Origin: Serratia sp. H1w
GTDB taxonomy: Bacteria; Pseudomonadota; Gammaproteobacteria; Enterobacterales; Enterobacteriaceae
Assembly (NCBI RefSeq): GCF_000633355.1
Contig: NZ_AYMQ01000006.1
Coordinates: forward strand, 116,064 to 180,063
Length of the DNA stretch: 64,000 nucleotides
Reading direction: 5' to 3'
Within the stretch, counting starts at the first letter, position 1. Each line of letters begins with the position of its first letter. The notes under the pieces are model-generated. The model was not told the origin of the DNA, ran no database searches, and was given only the letters and a program-made list of their open reading frames with translations. Shown piece by piece: positions 1-10,429 of this stretch. A program made the position numbers and the translations under genes.

Positions 1-1580
1 AAGGCGATTGGCAACCGGCCAAAGTTGAGGGTTTGCCGCCGGAGTTTGCCAAAATGCTGGCAGGTAGTGCCGCCTGGCTGGGTAAAGTGGCGATCAACCT
101 GCCGCATAAAGGCGAGCCGAGCTATGACATTGGGGTCAATGCCGACCTGAAAAAAGTAAGCAGTCACTTACCTTCTCCACTTGATAAACCGGCAGGGGAA
201 GCGCTACCGGTCAGCGTAAAAGTCAACGGCGGCCTGCACGGATTTATGCTCAATGGCAGTGCGGGCAAACAAAACCACTTCAACAGCGAATGGCTGCTGG
301 CCAAACAGCAGGTGGTGTTGGCACGTGCCGCCTGGAAGACGGGCGGTTCCGCTACCCCGGCGCTACCCAAAGACAAATCTCTGGTACTCAATCTGCCCGC
401 GCTGGATGGTGAGCAATGGCTGGGGCTATTGGCTCCGGCGATGAAGCAGAGCAGCGGTGCAGGCAAGGTAGGCAATTTCGTCTTCCCAACCAGCGTCACG
501 CTCGAGACCCCGCAGCTAACGCTGGGCGGACAGGCTTGGCATAACCTTCAGCTTGCGGTAGAGCAGCAACTGGCTGGAACCAAGGTGACCGCCAAGGGCA
601 AAGAGATTGATGGCAGCCTGACAATGCCGGATAAAGGTATGTGGCGCGCCGATCTTGGCTATCTTTATTACAACCCGCAGTTTGCCAGTGGCGAAGGTAG
701 CGCAGGTAGCACTAACCCGTTGACCACGGCAGAGCGAATTTCCTTCCAGGACTGGCCTTCACTGATGTTGCGCTGTAAATCTTGCTGGATGATGGGGCAA
801 AACCTCGGCACTGTTGAGGCCGACGTGAAGCACGATGGTGATTCGCTGGTGCTCAGCCATGGCCTGGTGGATACCGGCTACGGCCGCATGACCGCCAGTG
901 GCCTGTGGAAACAGAACGCTCAGGAAGAGCGCAGTGCGTTAAAGGGCAAACTGCTGGGCAGCAAAATCGATCGCACCGCCAGCTTCTTTGGCGTGACCAT
1001 CCCGTTAAAAGATTCCCCTTTCGATATCGATTTTGATCTGCACTGGCATGGGCAACCCTGGAAACCGCAGATCGACACGCTGAACGGCACCATGAAGGTC
1101 TATCTGGGCAAAGGCGAGATCGACAACGTTGGCGGTGGCCGGGCCGGGCAACTGCTACGGCTGGTCAGCTTTGATGCCCTGCTGCGTAAATTGCAGTTCG
1201 ACTTCCGCGATACCTTCGGCAATGGCTTTTACTTTGACTCCATACGCGGCACTATCTGGACGAAAGATGGCATAATGCATACAGATAACTTATTGGTGGA
1301 TGGGCTGGCGGCGGATATCGCCATGAGCGGCCAGATCGACCTGGTGAAACGCCAGATTGATATGCAGGCCGTGATTGCGCCAGAGATCTCGGCGACGGTA
1401 GGTGTAGCAACCGCGTTTGTGATCAACCCGATTGTGGGGGCGGCGGTGTTTGCGGCCTCGAAAGTGCTGGGGCCGTTGTGGAGCAAGATTTCGTTTATCC
1501 GCTATGACATTACCGGCAGCCTGGACCACCCGAGTATTAATGAGGTGTTGCGTAAGCCAAAAGAGGATAAGGCGCCATGA
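1..1580 (+). CDS. yhdP: YhdP family protein, C-terminal part (truncated by window edge)
   Basis: The reading frame is already open at base 3 and runs to the stop at 1578-1580, so this is the last ~525 residues of a protein that is about 1270 residues in E. coli. YhdP is an AsmA-like inner-membrane protein with a long periplasmic part, implicated with TamB and YdbH in moving phospholipids to the outer membrane. The visible part has the expected beta-rich repeats and a C-terminal AsmA2-like region with a hydrophobic stretch (GVATAFVINPIVGAAVFAAS) near the end. The stop overlaps the start of the next gene by 4 bases (ATGA), and the yhdP-amidase-tldD order is typical of enterics. Confidence 0.9.
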   Translation, partial: GDWQPAKVEGLPPEFAKMLAGSAAWLGKVAINLPHKGEPSYDIGVNADLKKVSSHLPSPLDKPAGEALPVSVKVNGGLHGFMLNGSAGKQNHFNSEWLLAKQQVVLARAAWKTGGSATPALPKDKSLVLNLPALDGEQWLGLLAPAMKQSSGAGKVGNFVFPTSVTLETPQLTLGGQAWHNLQLAVEQQLAGTKVTAKGKEIDGSLTMPDKGMWRADLGYLYYNPQFASGEGSAGSTNPLTTAERISFQDWPSLMLRCKSCWMMGQNLGTVEADVKHDGDSLVLSHGLVDTGYGRMTASGLWKQNAQEERSALKGKLLGSKIDRTASFFGVTIPLKDSPFDIDFDLHWHGQPWKPQIDTLNGTMKVYLGKGEIDNVGGGRAGQLLRLVSFDALLRKLQFDFRDTFGNGFYFDSIRGTIWTKDGIMHTDNLLVDGLAADIAMSGQIDLVKRQIDMQAVIAPEISATVGVATAFVINPIVGAAVFAASKVLGPLWSKISFIRYDITGSLDHPSINEVLRKPKEDKAP

Positions 1581-2434
1581 AAAATGCTAACGTTGCGTTA
1601 TTACAGCTGTGTAGCGGTGAGCAAGTACGGGACAACCTGGCCCAGATTGAGCAGCAAATCAAGCAGCTCAATCCCGGGATAAAATTGGTGATGACTCCGG
1701 AGAACGCCTTACTGTTTGCCAACTCGGCCGCTTACCGTGAACATGCGGAAACTGAAGGCAATGGCCCATTGCAGCAGGCAGTGCGTGATATGGCTCGCCG
1801 TTATGGGGTATGGTTGCTGGTTGGCTCCATGCCCTTGATCAGCCGCGAAGATCCGACACGCATCACCACCAGCAGCCTGCTGTTTGACGATCAGGGCGAA
1901 ATCCGTGGCCGTTACGACAAACTGCACATGTTCGACGTGGATATCAATGATATCCACGCCCATTACCGCGAGTCGGATACCTACCAGCATGGTCAGCAAC
2001 TCACGGTGGTCGATACGCCGGTAGGCCGCCTGGGGATGACGATTTGCTACGATCTGCGCTTCCCTGGCCTGTATCAGGCATTGCGTGCGCAAGGTGCGGA
2101 GCTGATCTCGGTGCCCGCCGCATTTACCCGCGTAACCGGTGAAGCACACTGGGAGATTTTGCTGCGTGCCCGTGCGATCGAGAACCAGTGTGTGATCCTG
2201 GCTCCCGCACAGGTTGGCCGCCACGGAGCTACCCGTCGCACCTGGGGACATTCCATGGTGGTAGACAGCTGGGGCAATGTGCTGGCAGAAAACCCCGATG
2301 CGGTCTCCGCGCTGAAAGTGCGCGTCGATACCGGCAAGCTGCATACCGTACGCAAACAGATGCCGGTGATGCAGCACAACCGATTCCAGCCGACGCTGAT
2401 TGCGCCGGTTGAAAACTCCGCCAATAAAGAGTGA
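1577..2434 (+). CDS. Nit-type carbon-nitrogen hydrolase (probable deaminated-glutathione amidase)
   Basis: 285-residue nitrilase-superfamily amidase. The catalytic triad is visible: Glu42 in TPENALLF, Lys115 in [10 protein letters not shown] and Cys157 in [10 protein letters not shown]. These contexts are typical of the Nit1/YbeM branch, which repairs deaminated glutathione by hydrolysing it to alpha-ketoglutarate and Cys-Gly; that substrate is assigned by family, not proven here. It starts by ATGA overlap with yhdP and ends 7 bases before tldD, so the three genes are probably co-transcribed. Confidence 0.88.
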   Translation: MKNANVALLQLCSGEQVRDNLAQIEQQIKQLNPGIKLVMTPENALLFANSAAYREHAETEGNGPLQQAVRDMARRYGVWLLVGSMPLISREDPTRITTSSLLFDDQGEIRGRYDKLHMFDVDINDIHAHYRESDTYQHGQQLTVVDTPVGRLGMTICYDLRFPGLYQALRAQGAELISVPAAFTRVTGEAHWEILLRARAIENQCVILAPAQVGRHGATRRTWGHSMVVDSWGNVLAENPDAVSALKVRVDTGKLHTVRKQMPVMQHNRFQPTLIAPVENSANKE

Positions 2435-2441
2435 AAAAATT

Positions 2442-3887
2442 ATGAGCCTGTCGTTTGTCAGTGAGCAGTTACTCGCTGTGAATAAGCTGAGTCATCAGGA
2501 CCTGTTCTCCGTATTGGGTCAACTGGCCGAACGCCGCCTCGATTACGCCGACCTCTATTTTCAGTCCAGCTACCACGAAGCCTGGGTGCTTGAAGACGGC
2601 ATCATCAAGGATGGCTCGTACAATATCGATCAGGGCGTTGGCGTGCGTGCGGTCAGCGGTGAAAAGACCGGTTTTGCCTATGCGGACCAAATCACCCTGA
2701 ACGCCCTGAACCAAAGTGCCCAGGCCGCTCGCAACATTGTGCGTGACAGCGGCAATGGTAAAGTCCATACGCTGGGCGAGATCGGCTATCAGGCGCTGTA
2801 TCCGCTGCTCGATCCGCTGCAAAGCCTGCCGCGGGAAGAGAAGATTGCGCTGCTGCACCGGGTAGACAAGATTGCGCGTGCCGAAGACAAGCGCGTACAG
2901 GAAGTCACCGCCAGCATCACCGGCGTGTACGAGCAGATACTGGTCGCGGCAACGGACGGCACTCTGGCGGCGGACGTTCGCCCGCTGGTGCGTTTCTCCG
3001 TCAGCGTGCTGGTGGAAGAAGACGGTAAACGTGAGCGTGGAGCCAGCGGTGGTGGTGGCCGTTGCGGCTATGACTACTTCCTGGAAATCGTGGACGGTGA
3101 AGTACGTGCCGATGCTTTTGCCAAAGAAGCGGTGCGTATGGCGCTGGTTAACCTCTCTGCCGTAGCGGCACCCGCTGGCACCATGCCGGTAGTGCTGGGC
3201 GCGGGCTGGCCGGGCGTGTTACTGCATGAAGCGGTCGGTCATGGCTTGGAAGGCGACTTCAACCGCCGTGGTACTTCGGTATTCAGCGGCCAAATGGGCA
3301 AGCTGGTGGCTTCCGAGCTGTGCACGGTTGTGGATGACGGCACCATTCAGGGCCGCCGTGGTTCACTGGCTATCGATGACGAAGGCGTACCGGGTCAGTA
3401 CAACGTGCTGATCGAGAACGGCATTCTGAAAGGCTACATGCAGGATAAACTCAACGCACGGCTGATGGGCGTAGCGCCTACCGGCAACGGCCGCCGCGAG
3501 TCTTATGCGCACCTGCCAATGCCGCGTATGACCAACACCTACATGCTGGCGGGCAAATCGACACCAGAAGATATTATCGCCAGCGTGGAGTATGGCCTGT
3601 ATGCGCCGAACTTTGGCGGTGGCCAGGTTGATATCACCTCCGGGAAGTTTGTGTTCTCCACTTCCGAAGCCTATCTGATCGAAAATGGCCGCGTCACCAA
3701 ACCGGTGAAGGGCGCTACGCTGATTGGTTCAGGTATTGAGGCGATGCAGCAGATCTCGATGGTCGGTAACGATCTGGCGCTGGATAAGGGCGTGGGCGTT
3801 TGCGGTAAGGAAGGGCAGAGCTTGCCGGTGGGCGTTGGCCAACCGACGCTGAAGCTGGACTCGCTTACCGTGGGCGGCACGGCTTAA
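2442..3887 (+). CDS. tldD: Metalloprotease subunit TldD
   Basis: 481 residues. TldD pairs with PmbA/TldE (encoded here at 24132-25472) as a heterodimeric zinc protease involved in microcin B17 maturation and CcdA degradation in E. coli. The metal-binding motif HEAVGH (HExxxH type) lies at residues 262-267, within [14 protein letters not shown]. The ATG at 2442 is chosen because the protein then begins [11 protein letters not shown], as in its orthologues; an in-frame start at 2400 would lie inside the preceding gene. A GC-rich hairpin follows the stop. Confidence 0.97.
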   Translation: MSLSFVSEQLLAVNKLSHQDLFSVLGQLAERRLDYADLYFQSSYHEAWVLEDGIIKDGSYNIDQGVGVRAVSGEKTGFAYADQITLNALNQSAQAARNIVRDSGNGKVHTLGEIGYQALYPLLDPLQSLPREEKIALLHRVDKIARAEDKRVQEVTASITGVYEQILVAATDGTLAADVRPLVRFSVSVLVEEDGKRERGASGGGGRCGYDYFLEIVDGEVRADAFAKEAVRMALVNLSAVAAPAGTMPVVLGAGWPGVLLHEAVGHGLEGDFNRRGTSVFSGQMGKLVASELCTVVDDGTIQGRRGSLAIDDEGVPGQYNVLIENGILKGYMQDKLNARLMGVAPTGNGRRESYAHLPMPRMTNTYMLAGKSTPEDIIASVEYGLYAPNFGGGQVDITSGKFVFSTSEAYLIENGRVTKPVKGATLIGSGIEAMQQISMVGNDLALDKGVGVCGKEGQSLPVGVGQPTLKLDSLTVGGTA

Positions 3888-3894
3888 TGCATCC

Positions 3895-3920
3895 GACCCT
3901 GACCTTCGCTGGTCAGGGTC
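3895..3920. terminator. GC-rich hairpin downstream of tldD
   Basis: A perfect inverted repeat GACCCTGACC / GGTCAGGGTC with a 6-base loop lies between the convergent tldD and CdaR-family genes. Neither strand has a clear T-run, so it is at best a weak or bidirectional terminator. Confidence 0.5.
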
Positions 3921-3947
3921 AGCATTACAGTATCATCCAACTGACGG

Positions 3948-5105
3948 CTAAAATTCTTGGCTTTCGCCTGCCGCAGTTGGCTGCTGTGCTCCCTGATGAT
4001 AGTAAAGCGAAATCATCAACTGGCTGAGTTCCTTGAAATTGAACGGATCTAACGAGGTCGCTTCCTTGATCTGGTTCAGCCGGTAGGTGAGCGTGTTGCG
4101 ATGCACTCCGAGTTCCCGCGCAGCGTTGGCCAGTTCGGCATTATGTGCGATATAGGTACTCAAGGTGTTGAGCAGCATTTGGCCAGTGCTCAGCATCAGC
4201 AATTTATCGATCCTCTGTTTGAAATACAGGGTAAATGAGCTGCTTCTGGCTTCATGCAACAGCCCGCTGAAAGCAAACTGCTGGCCGTTAATCACCCGTG
4301 GTTGTGCTAACGACTCCCGGCCATGTTGTATCATCTCTTTGATCATAAACACCGATTGGCGGAAAATCGCGGCAGATCCAGACTCCACACCTATGCCGAT
4401 GGTGTAATGACTCAGCTGTGTTTCCATAAATTCATTAATATCTTTAACCGTGGGATCGGTCCGTTCGATCTCGGTGATAATTAACAGGATCTCATCATTG
4501 CTGAGCAATATTACCCGTTGGGATTTTAAAATATGTGAGAGTTTATTCAGGATGTGATCGATGGTCTGTCCCAATAAATTCCCCCCGGTTTCAATATTAA
4601 TCAATACCGGCAACAGAGGTTGTGACAGGTCGATCTCTTGCTGTACCAATTGGTAAAGTATTTCTTTACCTTTCTCGGTATCGCCAACTTCCAGATACTG
4701 TTTTAGTAACAGATCTCTGATACGGTATTGCCAGTTCATTTCCCGGATAGCTAAAGACTGCTTAATCAATAACTCCGCCGCCAGAATGGCCAGCTCGGCG
4801 TAGCGTGCAATCGCGGCGGGATTACCACTGATACCAATCACCATAACCACCTGATCATCCACGATAATCGGATGATTAATACCGGGCTGAACATTTTTAT
4901 ACTGGGCGGCCTGCTGAGCATTTTCTATTGTCATCCGCTGGCGGTTCTTTATCACCTCAAATGCCACTTCATGCCGCTCACCGACCCGATGGGGTTCGCC
5001 GGAAGCAATAATGACCCCCTGATGGTCAATAACATTAACGTTATAGTGGATAATACTCATCGCTCGTTTCACAATGGTATTAGCCAGCTCTAAGGTGATC
5101 AGCAT
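3948..5105 (-). CDS. CdaR/PucR-type transcriptional regulator
   Basis: About 385 residues. The N-terminal ~135 residues match the sugar-diacid-recognition domain layout of CdaR (LANTIVKRAMSIIHYNVNVI, then GINHPIIVDDQVVMVIGISG). A central GGDEF-like region follows, and a PucR-type helix-turn-helix closes the protein (ELGVHRNTLTYRLNQIKEAT). ATG 5105 has AAAGG seven bases upstream; ATG 5111 is too close to it. It lies last in the leftward cluster of thiolase, SDR, CoA-transferase, MFS and ligase genes, 191 bp after the thiolase, so it probably has its own promoter and senses that cluster's substrate. It is not E. coli CdaR itself, because no glucarate or glycerate genes are nearby. Confidence 0.82.
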   Translation of the reverse strand: MLITLELANTIVKRAMSIIHYNVNVIDHQGVIIASGEPHRVGERHEVAFEVIKNRQRMTIENAQQAAQYKNVQPGINHPIIVDDQVVMVIGISGNPAAIARYAELAILAAELLIKQSLAIREMNWQYRIRDLLLKQYLEVGDTEKGKEILYQLVQQEIDLSQPLLPVLINIETGGNLLGQTIDHILNKLSHILKSQRVILLSNDEILLIITEIERTDPTVKDINEFMETQLSHYTIGIGVESGSAAIFRQSVFMIKEMIQHGRESLAQPRVINGQQFAFSGLLHEARSSSFTLYFKQRIDKLLMLSTGQMLLNTLSTYIAHNAELANAARELGVHRNTLTYRLNQIKEATSLDPFNFKELSQLMISLYYHQGAQQPTAAGESQEF

Positions 5106-5296
5106 ACTCATACCTTTATGATATAAACCTCTATTATAGTGAGGGCGATTAAATATGATAGCGGATGTTCCTTGCCAATTTCATGTTATCAATAAATAAG
5201 AATGGCTTATTAAAGCTAAAACAGTTCATATAACTCAATGTGTAAGCCGCTTTTCCTTCACCGCCCCTCTATCGGGTAGAAGGGCGGGTTGTCAGG

Positions 5297-6481
5297 TTAT
5301 CTTTCCCGTTCAAACAGCATAGAGATCCCTTGTCCACCACCGATACACATGGTGGCTAAACCGGTATTGACGCCACGGCGCTCCATCTCATACATCAGTT
5401 TTACCGCGATGATGGCTCCACTGGCACCCACCGGATGCCCCAGCGCTATTGCCCCTCCATTGACGTTCACTTTGGCCGGATCAAGCTCCAGATCGTTAAT
5501 CACTGCCAATGATTGAGCGGCAAAGGCCTCATTAAGCTCGATAAGGTCGATATCGTGCACAGACATGTTCAGTTTTTGCATTAGCTTACGGGTCGCCGGA
5601 GCTGGGCCAAAGCCCATGATTTCTGCCTCACAACCTGCCACTGCCCAGCCCCGGATCACCATCCTGATAGGCAATTCCAGTTTTTCAGCGTTGGCTCGCG
5701 TGGTGATGACCAGCGCGGCGGCTCCATCATTGATGCCTGATGATGTCGCTGCCGTGACGGTGCCGTCCTTTTTAAACGCCGGTTTCAGCTGCGCGTATTT
5801 CTCTTTCGGCGTATCTCTTGGATGTTCATCAATGGCAAACAGGCGGCTGTTCTTGCCTTCACGAACCTCCAGCGGCAGGATTTGCGAGGTAAAATGCCCC
5901 TCTTTGATGGCTGCCAGGGCCTTTTGCTGGCTGCCCCAGGCAAACTCGTCCATCGCCGCACGGCTGATGTTAAAGCGCTCCGCAACGAACTCGGCAGTCA
6001 TACCGTTGTGATAAGGGCCTTCCGGCCAGGTTAAAATAGAGACGATGCCGTCTTCCAACTCTCCGTGGCCAAGGCGATAACCATAGCGAGCCTTGCGAAT
6101 ATAGTGGGGCAGTTGGGTCATATTCTCCGTCCCACAGGCGACGGTGACCTCGGCATTACCGGTTTGCAGTTCCAGCATGCAATCGACAATCGCTTGCAGA
6201 CCCGAGCCGCATTGTCGATTCACCGAATAGGACGTCGTTTCGTTCGGTAACCCGGCACGCAGTTGGCAAATGCGGGCGATAAAACCGCTCTCCGCGATTT
6301 GCCCTACGTTACCCACCACCACTTCATCAATCTGTGCCGGTTGCAGCCCGGCACGAGCCACGGCTTCACGGATCACAGCAGCGCCCAAATCATGTTGATG
6401 CGTATCTTTAAAGCTGCCGCCCATGGTCCCTATCGCCGTGCGTACACCGCTGACGACCACAATGTCATTTGCATTTTTCAT
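5297..6481 (-). CDS. Acetyl-CoA acetyltransferase (thiolase)
   Basis: 394 residues. Thiolase II family enzyme that cleaves a 3-ketoacyl-CoA, most likely acetoacetyl-CoA, to acetyl-CoA, or runs the reverse. The nucleophile Cys91 is in NRQCGSGLQA, the catalytic His in GHPVGASGA, and the second Cys in MCIGGGQG near the C-terminus. ATG 6481 follows a good AAGGAG; a longer frame adds 11 unlikely residues. It starts 10 bases after the SDR stop, so the two are co-transcribed. It would be the last step of the cluster's route. Confidence 0.92.
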   Translation of the reverse strand: MKNANDIVVVSGVRTAIGTMGGSFKDTHQHDLGAAVIREAVARAGLQPAQIDEVVVGNVGQIAESGFIARICQLRAGLPNETTSYSVNRQCGSGLQAIVDCMLELQTGNAEVTVACGTENMTQLPHYIRKARYGYRLGHGELEDGIVSILTWPEGPYHNGMTAEFVAERFNISRAAMDEFAWGSQQKALAAIKEGHFTSQILPLEVREGKNSRLFAIDEHPRDTPKEKYAQLKPAFKKDGTVTAATSSGINDGAAALVITTRANAEKLELPIRMVIRGWAVAGCEAEIMGFGPAPATRKLMQKLNMSVHDIDLIELNEAFAAQSLAVINDLELDPAKVNVNGGAIALGHPVGASGAIIAVKLMYEMERRGVNTGLATMCIGGGQGISMLFERER

Positions 6482-6491
6482 TCGGTTCTCC

Positions 6492-7229
6492 TTACAGCAC
6501 CATGCCGCCGCCAACGTTGATCACTTCGCCATTGATATAGCGTGCCTCGTCGGAAGCCAGGAAGGCGACGCAGTGGCCGACATCAACCGGATCGCCCGCG
6601 AAGCCTGCGGGAATTTTGCCGATCATGATGTCCCATACTTTTTCCGGTACCCCGCGAGTCATATCGGTTGCGATAAATCCTGGGCAGATGGCGTTAACGG
6701 TCACCCCTTTTTTTGCCAGCTCGCGACAGGCCGTTTTGGTCAGACCGATCACCCCGGCTTTTGAAGCGGCATAGTTGGCTTGCCCCACATTGCCCAACCA
6801 ACTGGCCGAAGAGATATTGATGATCCGCCCACAGGCACGTTCACGCATCCGCACGGCGGCTTCCTGCATACAATGGAAGGTCCCTTTCAGGTTGATATCC
6901 ATCACCAGATCCCAGTTCTCTTCCGTTAGCTTGTGCAGCATGGCATCACGGTTAATTCCGGCGTTATTAACCAGAATATCTACCGGCCCCAGTTGCTGCT
7001 CGGTCGCGATAAATAACCGGTTTACCTCTTCGCGGTTGGCGATATTACAGGCGATGAAAATGGCTTTATGGCCCGCGTTCACCAGTTCGGCGGCGGTTTT
7101 ATTGCCACCTTCCTGATCGACATCGCAAATCACTATAGCGGCCCCTTTTTCAGCTAATACCTGGGCAATGCCTCGCCCAAGGCCACGGCTGGCCCCGGTG
7201 ACGATAGCCACTTTATTGGTTAAAGACAT
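6492..7229 (-). CDS. Short-chain dehydrogenase/reductase (FabG / acetoacetyl-CoA reductase-like)
   Basis: 245 residues. Classical SDR with the cofactor motif TGASRGLG at residues 11-18, the NNAG motif near residue 88, and catalytic Ser ~141, Tyr153 and Lys157 in the YAASK context. Together with the thiolase and CoA-transferase, the likely job is oxidation of a 3-hydroxyacyl-CoA to the 3-ketoacyl-CoA. ATG 7229 has AAGGAG upstream; the frame is open for 19 more codons with no good ribosome site. The housekeeping fabG would sit with fab genes, which are absent here. Confidence 0.88.
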   Translation of the reverse strand: MSLTNKVAIVTGASRGLGRGIAQVLAEKGAAIVICDVDQEGGNKTAAELVNAGHKAIFIACNIANREEVNRLFIATEQQLGPVDILVNNAGINRDAMLHKLTEENWDLVMDINLKGTFHCMQEAAVRMRERACGRIINISSASWLGNVGQANYAASKAGVIGLTKTACRELAKKGVTVNAICPGFIATDMTRGVPEKVWDIMIGKIPAGFAGDPVDVGHCVAFLASDEARYINGEVINVGGGMVL

Positions 7230-7305
7230 AGGGTACTCCTTATCATGATAATTTCTGACCACGCTGAGTGAGCGCAGAGATAACAAATACGTTGCCCCAC
7301 ACGTG

Positions 7306-8883
7306 TTATGGCCTGGCCAGCATTTCCTTCAGGCCGAAAGGGGCATCACAAAATAGTGCCGCATCCATCTGTTTTAATGTGGGTGAAATCAGCGGCATGA
7401 ATTCCATTTGCTGAAGGATGTCCCGATCAAGATCGATGCCAGGGGCGATTTCTATTAACATTGGACCCTGGGCCGTCAGCTCAAATACCGCGCGCTCGGT
7501 TACCAAGTGCATTTTTTGTTTTTTCTGGCGGGCTATTTCACCGTTATAGGAAATCTGGTTAATCGACTTCACCAGTTTTTTAACCGTGCCTTCCTGCAGA
7601 ATGTTTAATTGCCCATGCTGGAATGCCACTTCCAGCCCCTTGGCAGTAAATGTGGAGCAAAAGACGACATGGTGGGCGTTTTGGGTAATATCGATAAATC
7701 CGCCAGCCCCGGTACAACGGTCTCCCATACGGGTGGCATTGATATGTCCGTTGGCGTCCATCTCGCCCGCGCCCATATAGGTAATATCGACACCGGCTCC
7801 GTTGTAATACAGCATCTGCTCCTGATGATTAATCATGGCGGTCAGATTTTTGCCGATACCAAAATCAATCCCACCGGCCTGCACGCCGCCGTAGATGCCC
7901 GATTCAACCGTGATGGTGACTTCTTCGCTCAGCCCTTCTTCATGAATGATGGTGCCAATGACATCGTTGGGTATGCCGGTGCCCAGATTGATCACACAGT
8001 CGGGGGTGAGGAATTGACAAGCACGGCGGCCAATCACCTTGCGGATGCTGAGCGGCAGCGTTTCCACTTCGCTGACGGGGGCAATCAGGTTGCCGCAATA
8101 GGCTGGGTCATAGAACCAGGAGGAGGTCTGGCGGTGGTCCTGCTCGGGGTTGTCACACACCACAATGGCATCAATAAAATTCCCCGGCACCACGATCTGC
8201 TTCGGATGCAGGCTGCCTTTTTCGGCCAGGTTTTTTACCTGGGCTATCACCTTGCCGCCAAAGCGTTTCGCCGCCAGCACCGCTTGCAGGATCTCCAGCT
8301 TCATAGCTTCTTCCTCACAGGTGAGGTTGCCAGCGGTATCCGCCGTGGTGCCACGAATGATCACCGTATCCAGCGGGAGTGCCGGATAGAACAGGTATTC
8401 CTCTCCGCGCAAGCTGACCACCTCCACCAAATCTGGCAGGGAACGGGTCAACGTATTCATTTTGCCGCCTTCCAGACGGGGGTCGATAAAGGTACCCAGC
8501 CCCACTTTGGATAAATACCCGGCCTGACCGGCCGCCATGGCCGTGTACAGATGGACAATCTGCCCCTGCGGCAAACAGAAAGCTTCGACCTCGTTAGCGG
8601 CAATCTTTTCCATCCACTTGGGTGCCAACCCCCAGTGCGAGCCGATAATGCGTTTTACCATCCCCTGGGGAGTAAAGTGCTGATTGCCTCGCTCACGATT
8701 TGACTGCCCCGCAGAGTGAATATAGGTCAGCCCATGCGGTGCTCCTGTTGCCAGAAAACGTTGCTCCAGTGCCTTCAAGATCGACTCTGCAGCCCCGATC
8801 AGTGTCATGCCGATGGTGCACAGCGTCGAGCCGCTATTGACCAACTCTGCGGCTTGCTGAGCCGAAATCACTTTATTTCTCAT
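7306..8883 (-). CDS. Acyl-CoA:acetate/3-ketoacid CoA-transferase (YdiF type, fused subunits)
   Basis: 525 residues, the length of single-chain family I CoA-transferases such as E. coli YdiF. The N-terminal half is alpha-like and the C-terminal half beta-like. The glutamate expected to form the CoA thioester is Glu327 in TITVESGIYGG. It moves CoA between a short acyl-CoA and acetate or a 3-keto acid. AGGAAG precedes the ATG. It lies 76 bp upstream of the SDR and 52 bp downstream of the MFS gene, on the same strand, so it should feed substrate to the SDR and thiolase. Confidence 0.9.
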   Translation of the reverse strand: MRNKVISAQQAAELVNSGSTLCTIGMTLIGAAESILKALEQRFLATGAPHGLTYIHSAGQSNRERGNQHFTPQGMVKRIIGSHWGLAPKWMEKIAANEVEAFCLPQGQIVHLYTAMAAGQAGYLSKVGLGTFIDPRLEGGKMNTLTRSLPDLVEVVSLRGEEYLFYPALPLDTVIIRGTTADTAGNLTCEEEAMKLEILQAVLAAKRFGGKVIAQVKNLAEKGSLHPKQIVVPGNFIDAIVVCDNPEQDHRQTSSWFYDPAYCGNLIAPVSEVETLPLSIRKVIGRRACQFLTPDCVINLGTGIPNDVIGTIIHEEGLSEEVTITVESGIYGGVQAGGIDFGIGKNLTAMINHQEQMLYYNGAGVDITYMGAGEMDANGHINATRMGDRCTGAGGFIDITQNAHHVVFCSTFTAKGLEVAFQHGQLNILQEGTVKKLVKSINQISYNGEIARQKKQKMHLVTERAVFELTAQGPMLIEIAPGIDLDRDILQQMEFMPLISPTLKQMDAALFCDAPFGLKEMLARP

Positions 8884-8935
8884 CGCTTCCTACCTTACTT
8901 CTGTGCGGCGGTGCACATGGCACCGCGTTTAGGCT

Positions 8936-10291
8936 TTATTTCTCAATCACACTATTCATGGCTGCTGCCGGGCCTGGATTGGCTGATTTATCTTTGCTGC
9001 CTGCCGGTTGTTTCACCAGCGCGGCCCCGATGATGGCAAGAGCTTGCAACGTGATGGCAAACCACAGGCCAGCGCTAGGTGATCCTGTTCTATCTTCCAG
9101 CAGCCCGAACACGTAAGGCCCGAAGAAGCCACCGGTAATGCCCAGGCAAGCCAATAATCCGAGCCCGCCAGCGAGCATGGGGCCGCTCATCAGCGTTGCC
9201 GGGTAGGTAAAGATGATGGATTGCACGACGAAGAACATCGAAGCGCCGATACAGAAGCCGATCAGCCCCAATACCGGGCCACCCACGGCACCAATCAGGA
9301 AGCCGATAGCCATCGACGCAAAGCCGGATACCAACATGATGCGGGAGCGAGAGGCGGTATTGGCGTATTTGGGCAGGAAGAAGCCGCCCAGAGCGGCTGC
9401 AATCCACGGGATGGCGGTTAACAGACCGAGCGTCAGGGTGCTCATTTTGCCGTAGCTGTTGATAATGCTGGGCAGGAAATAGGTCAGGCTGTAGACCGAA
9501 ATCTGATGGGTGAAATAGATCGCCACGATCAGCATGAAGGTCTTGTTGGTAAACGCCGTTTTAAAGGAAAACTTCTGGTTTTTATCCACGCCGACAGGTT
9601 GCTCGGCGGCCAGCTTGTTTTCAATATACTCAATGTCGGTTTTGGTCAGCCATTTGGCGTCGCGTGGTTTATTGGGCAGCACGGCATAGACATAGAACGC
9701 CAGCAACACCGCCGGGATCCCCTCTACGATAAACATCCATTGCCAGCCGTGCAGTCCACCTAGCCCATCTAACATGAGCAATGCGCCGCCTACAGGTGCC
9801 CCGATGATGTTGGCGATACAGACACCGAGCAGGAACATGCCGACGGCTCTGGCGCGATCTTCACGACCAAACCAATAGGTGAGGTACAGGATAATACCCG
9901 GATACAACCCTGCTTCTGCCGCGCCTAACAGCAGGCGCATGACATAGAACGAAGTGGGGCCGGTGACGAAGGCCATACCTGCGGAAATCACCCCCCAGGT
10001 GAACATGATGCGGGTGATCCAGAACCGGGCCCCGACTCGCGCCATAATCAGGTTGCTGGGGATTTCCATAGTGGAATAGGTCAGGAAGAACAGACCGGCG
10101 CCTAACCCGTAGGCGGTGGCGGAAAGCCCAAGATCGATAGACATCGACGCGCGGGCAATGCCGATATTGGTTCTGTCGATAAAGCTGATGATATAAACAA
10201 TGATCAGTAACGGCATCAGGTGTTTATATATTTTTGCATTCGTAATAGCCGCCTGGCTTTTCGATGCAATATCTAACGGCCGATTTGACAT
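8936..10291 (-). CDS. MFS transporter, anion:cation symporter type
   Basis: 451 residues with about 12 hydrophobic segments. The sequence has the character of the ACS family of organic-anion symporters: DRTNIGIARASM in TM1, and the PGIILYLTYWF segment after loop 4-5. These carriers import organic acids (hydroxyphenylacetate, phthalate, tartrate and hexuronates) with protons. A strong GAGGAG precedes ATG 10291. By context it probably imports the carboxylic acid activated by the ligase and CoA-transferase; the exact substrate cannot be read from sequence. Confidence 0.88.
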   Translation of the reverse strand: MSNRPLDIASKSQAAITNAKIYKHLMPLLIIVYIISFIDRTNIGIARASMSIDLGLSATAYGLGAGLFFLTYSTMEIPSNLIMARVGARFWITRIMFTWGVISAGMAFVTGPTSFYVMRLLLGAAEAGLYPGIILYLTYWFGREDRARAVGMFLLGVCIANIIGAPVGGALLMLDGLGGLHGWQWMFIVEGIPAVLLAFYVYAVLPNKPRDAKWLTKTDIEYIENKLAAEQPVGVDKNQKFSFKTAFTNKTFMLIVAIYFTHQISVYSLTYFLPSIINSYGKMSTLTLGLLTAIPWIAAALGGFFLPKYANTASRSRIMLVSGFASMAIGFLIGAVGGPVLGLIGFCIGASMFFVVQSIIFTYPATLMSGPMLAGGLGLLACLGITGGFFGPYVFGLLEDRTGSPSAGLWFAITLQALAIIGAALVKQPAGSKDKSANPGPAAAMNSVIEK

Positions 10292-10429
10292 GATAAGGCT
10301 CCTCCTCGTAATGAGGCGATTAAACAGAGTAGAGCTTTCTGTATTATTATTGGGGGTACAGGTGCTCTATTATTTTAATGGTTGCGCTTCACGTTTCCTG
10401 ATGTTGGCGCGCTTATTGGACACGGCTTG

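Noticed and set aside
5297..7229. Idea that the thiolase and SDR are the housekeeping atoB and fabG
   Set aside because: Neither ato nor fab neighbours are present; the CoA-transferase, ligase and carrier point to a dedicated accessory route.
7609..8514. 301-codon open frame opposite the CoA-transferase
   Set aside because: Antisense shadow without a start signal; the real gene keeps its catalytic Glu and both halves.
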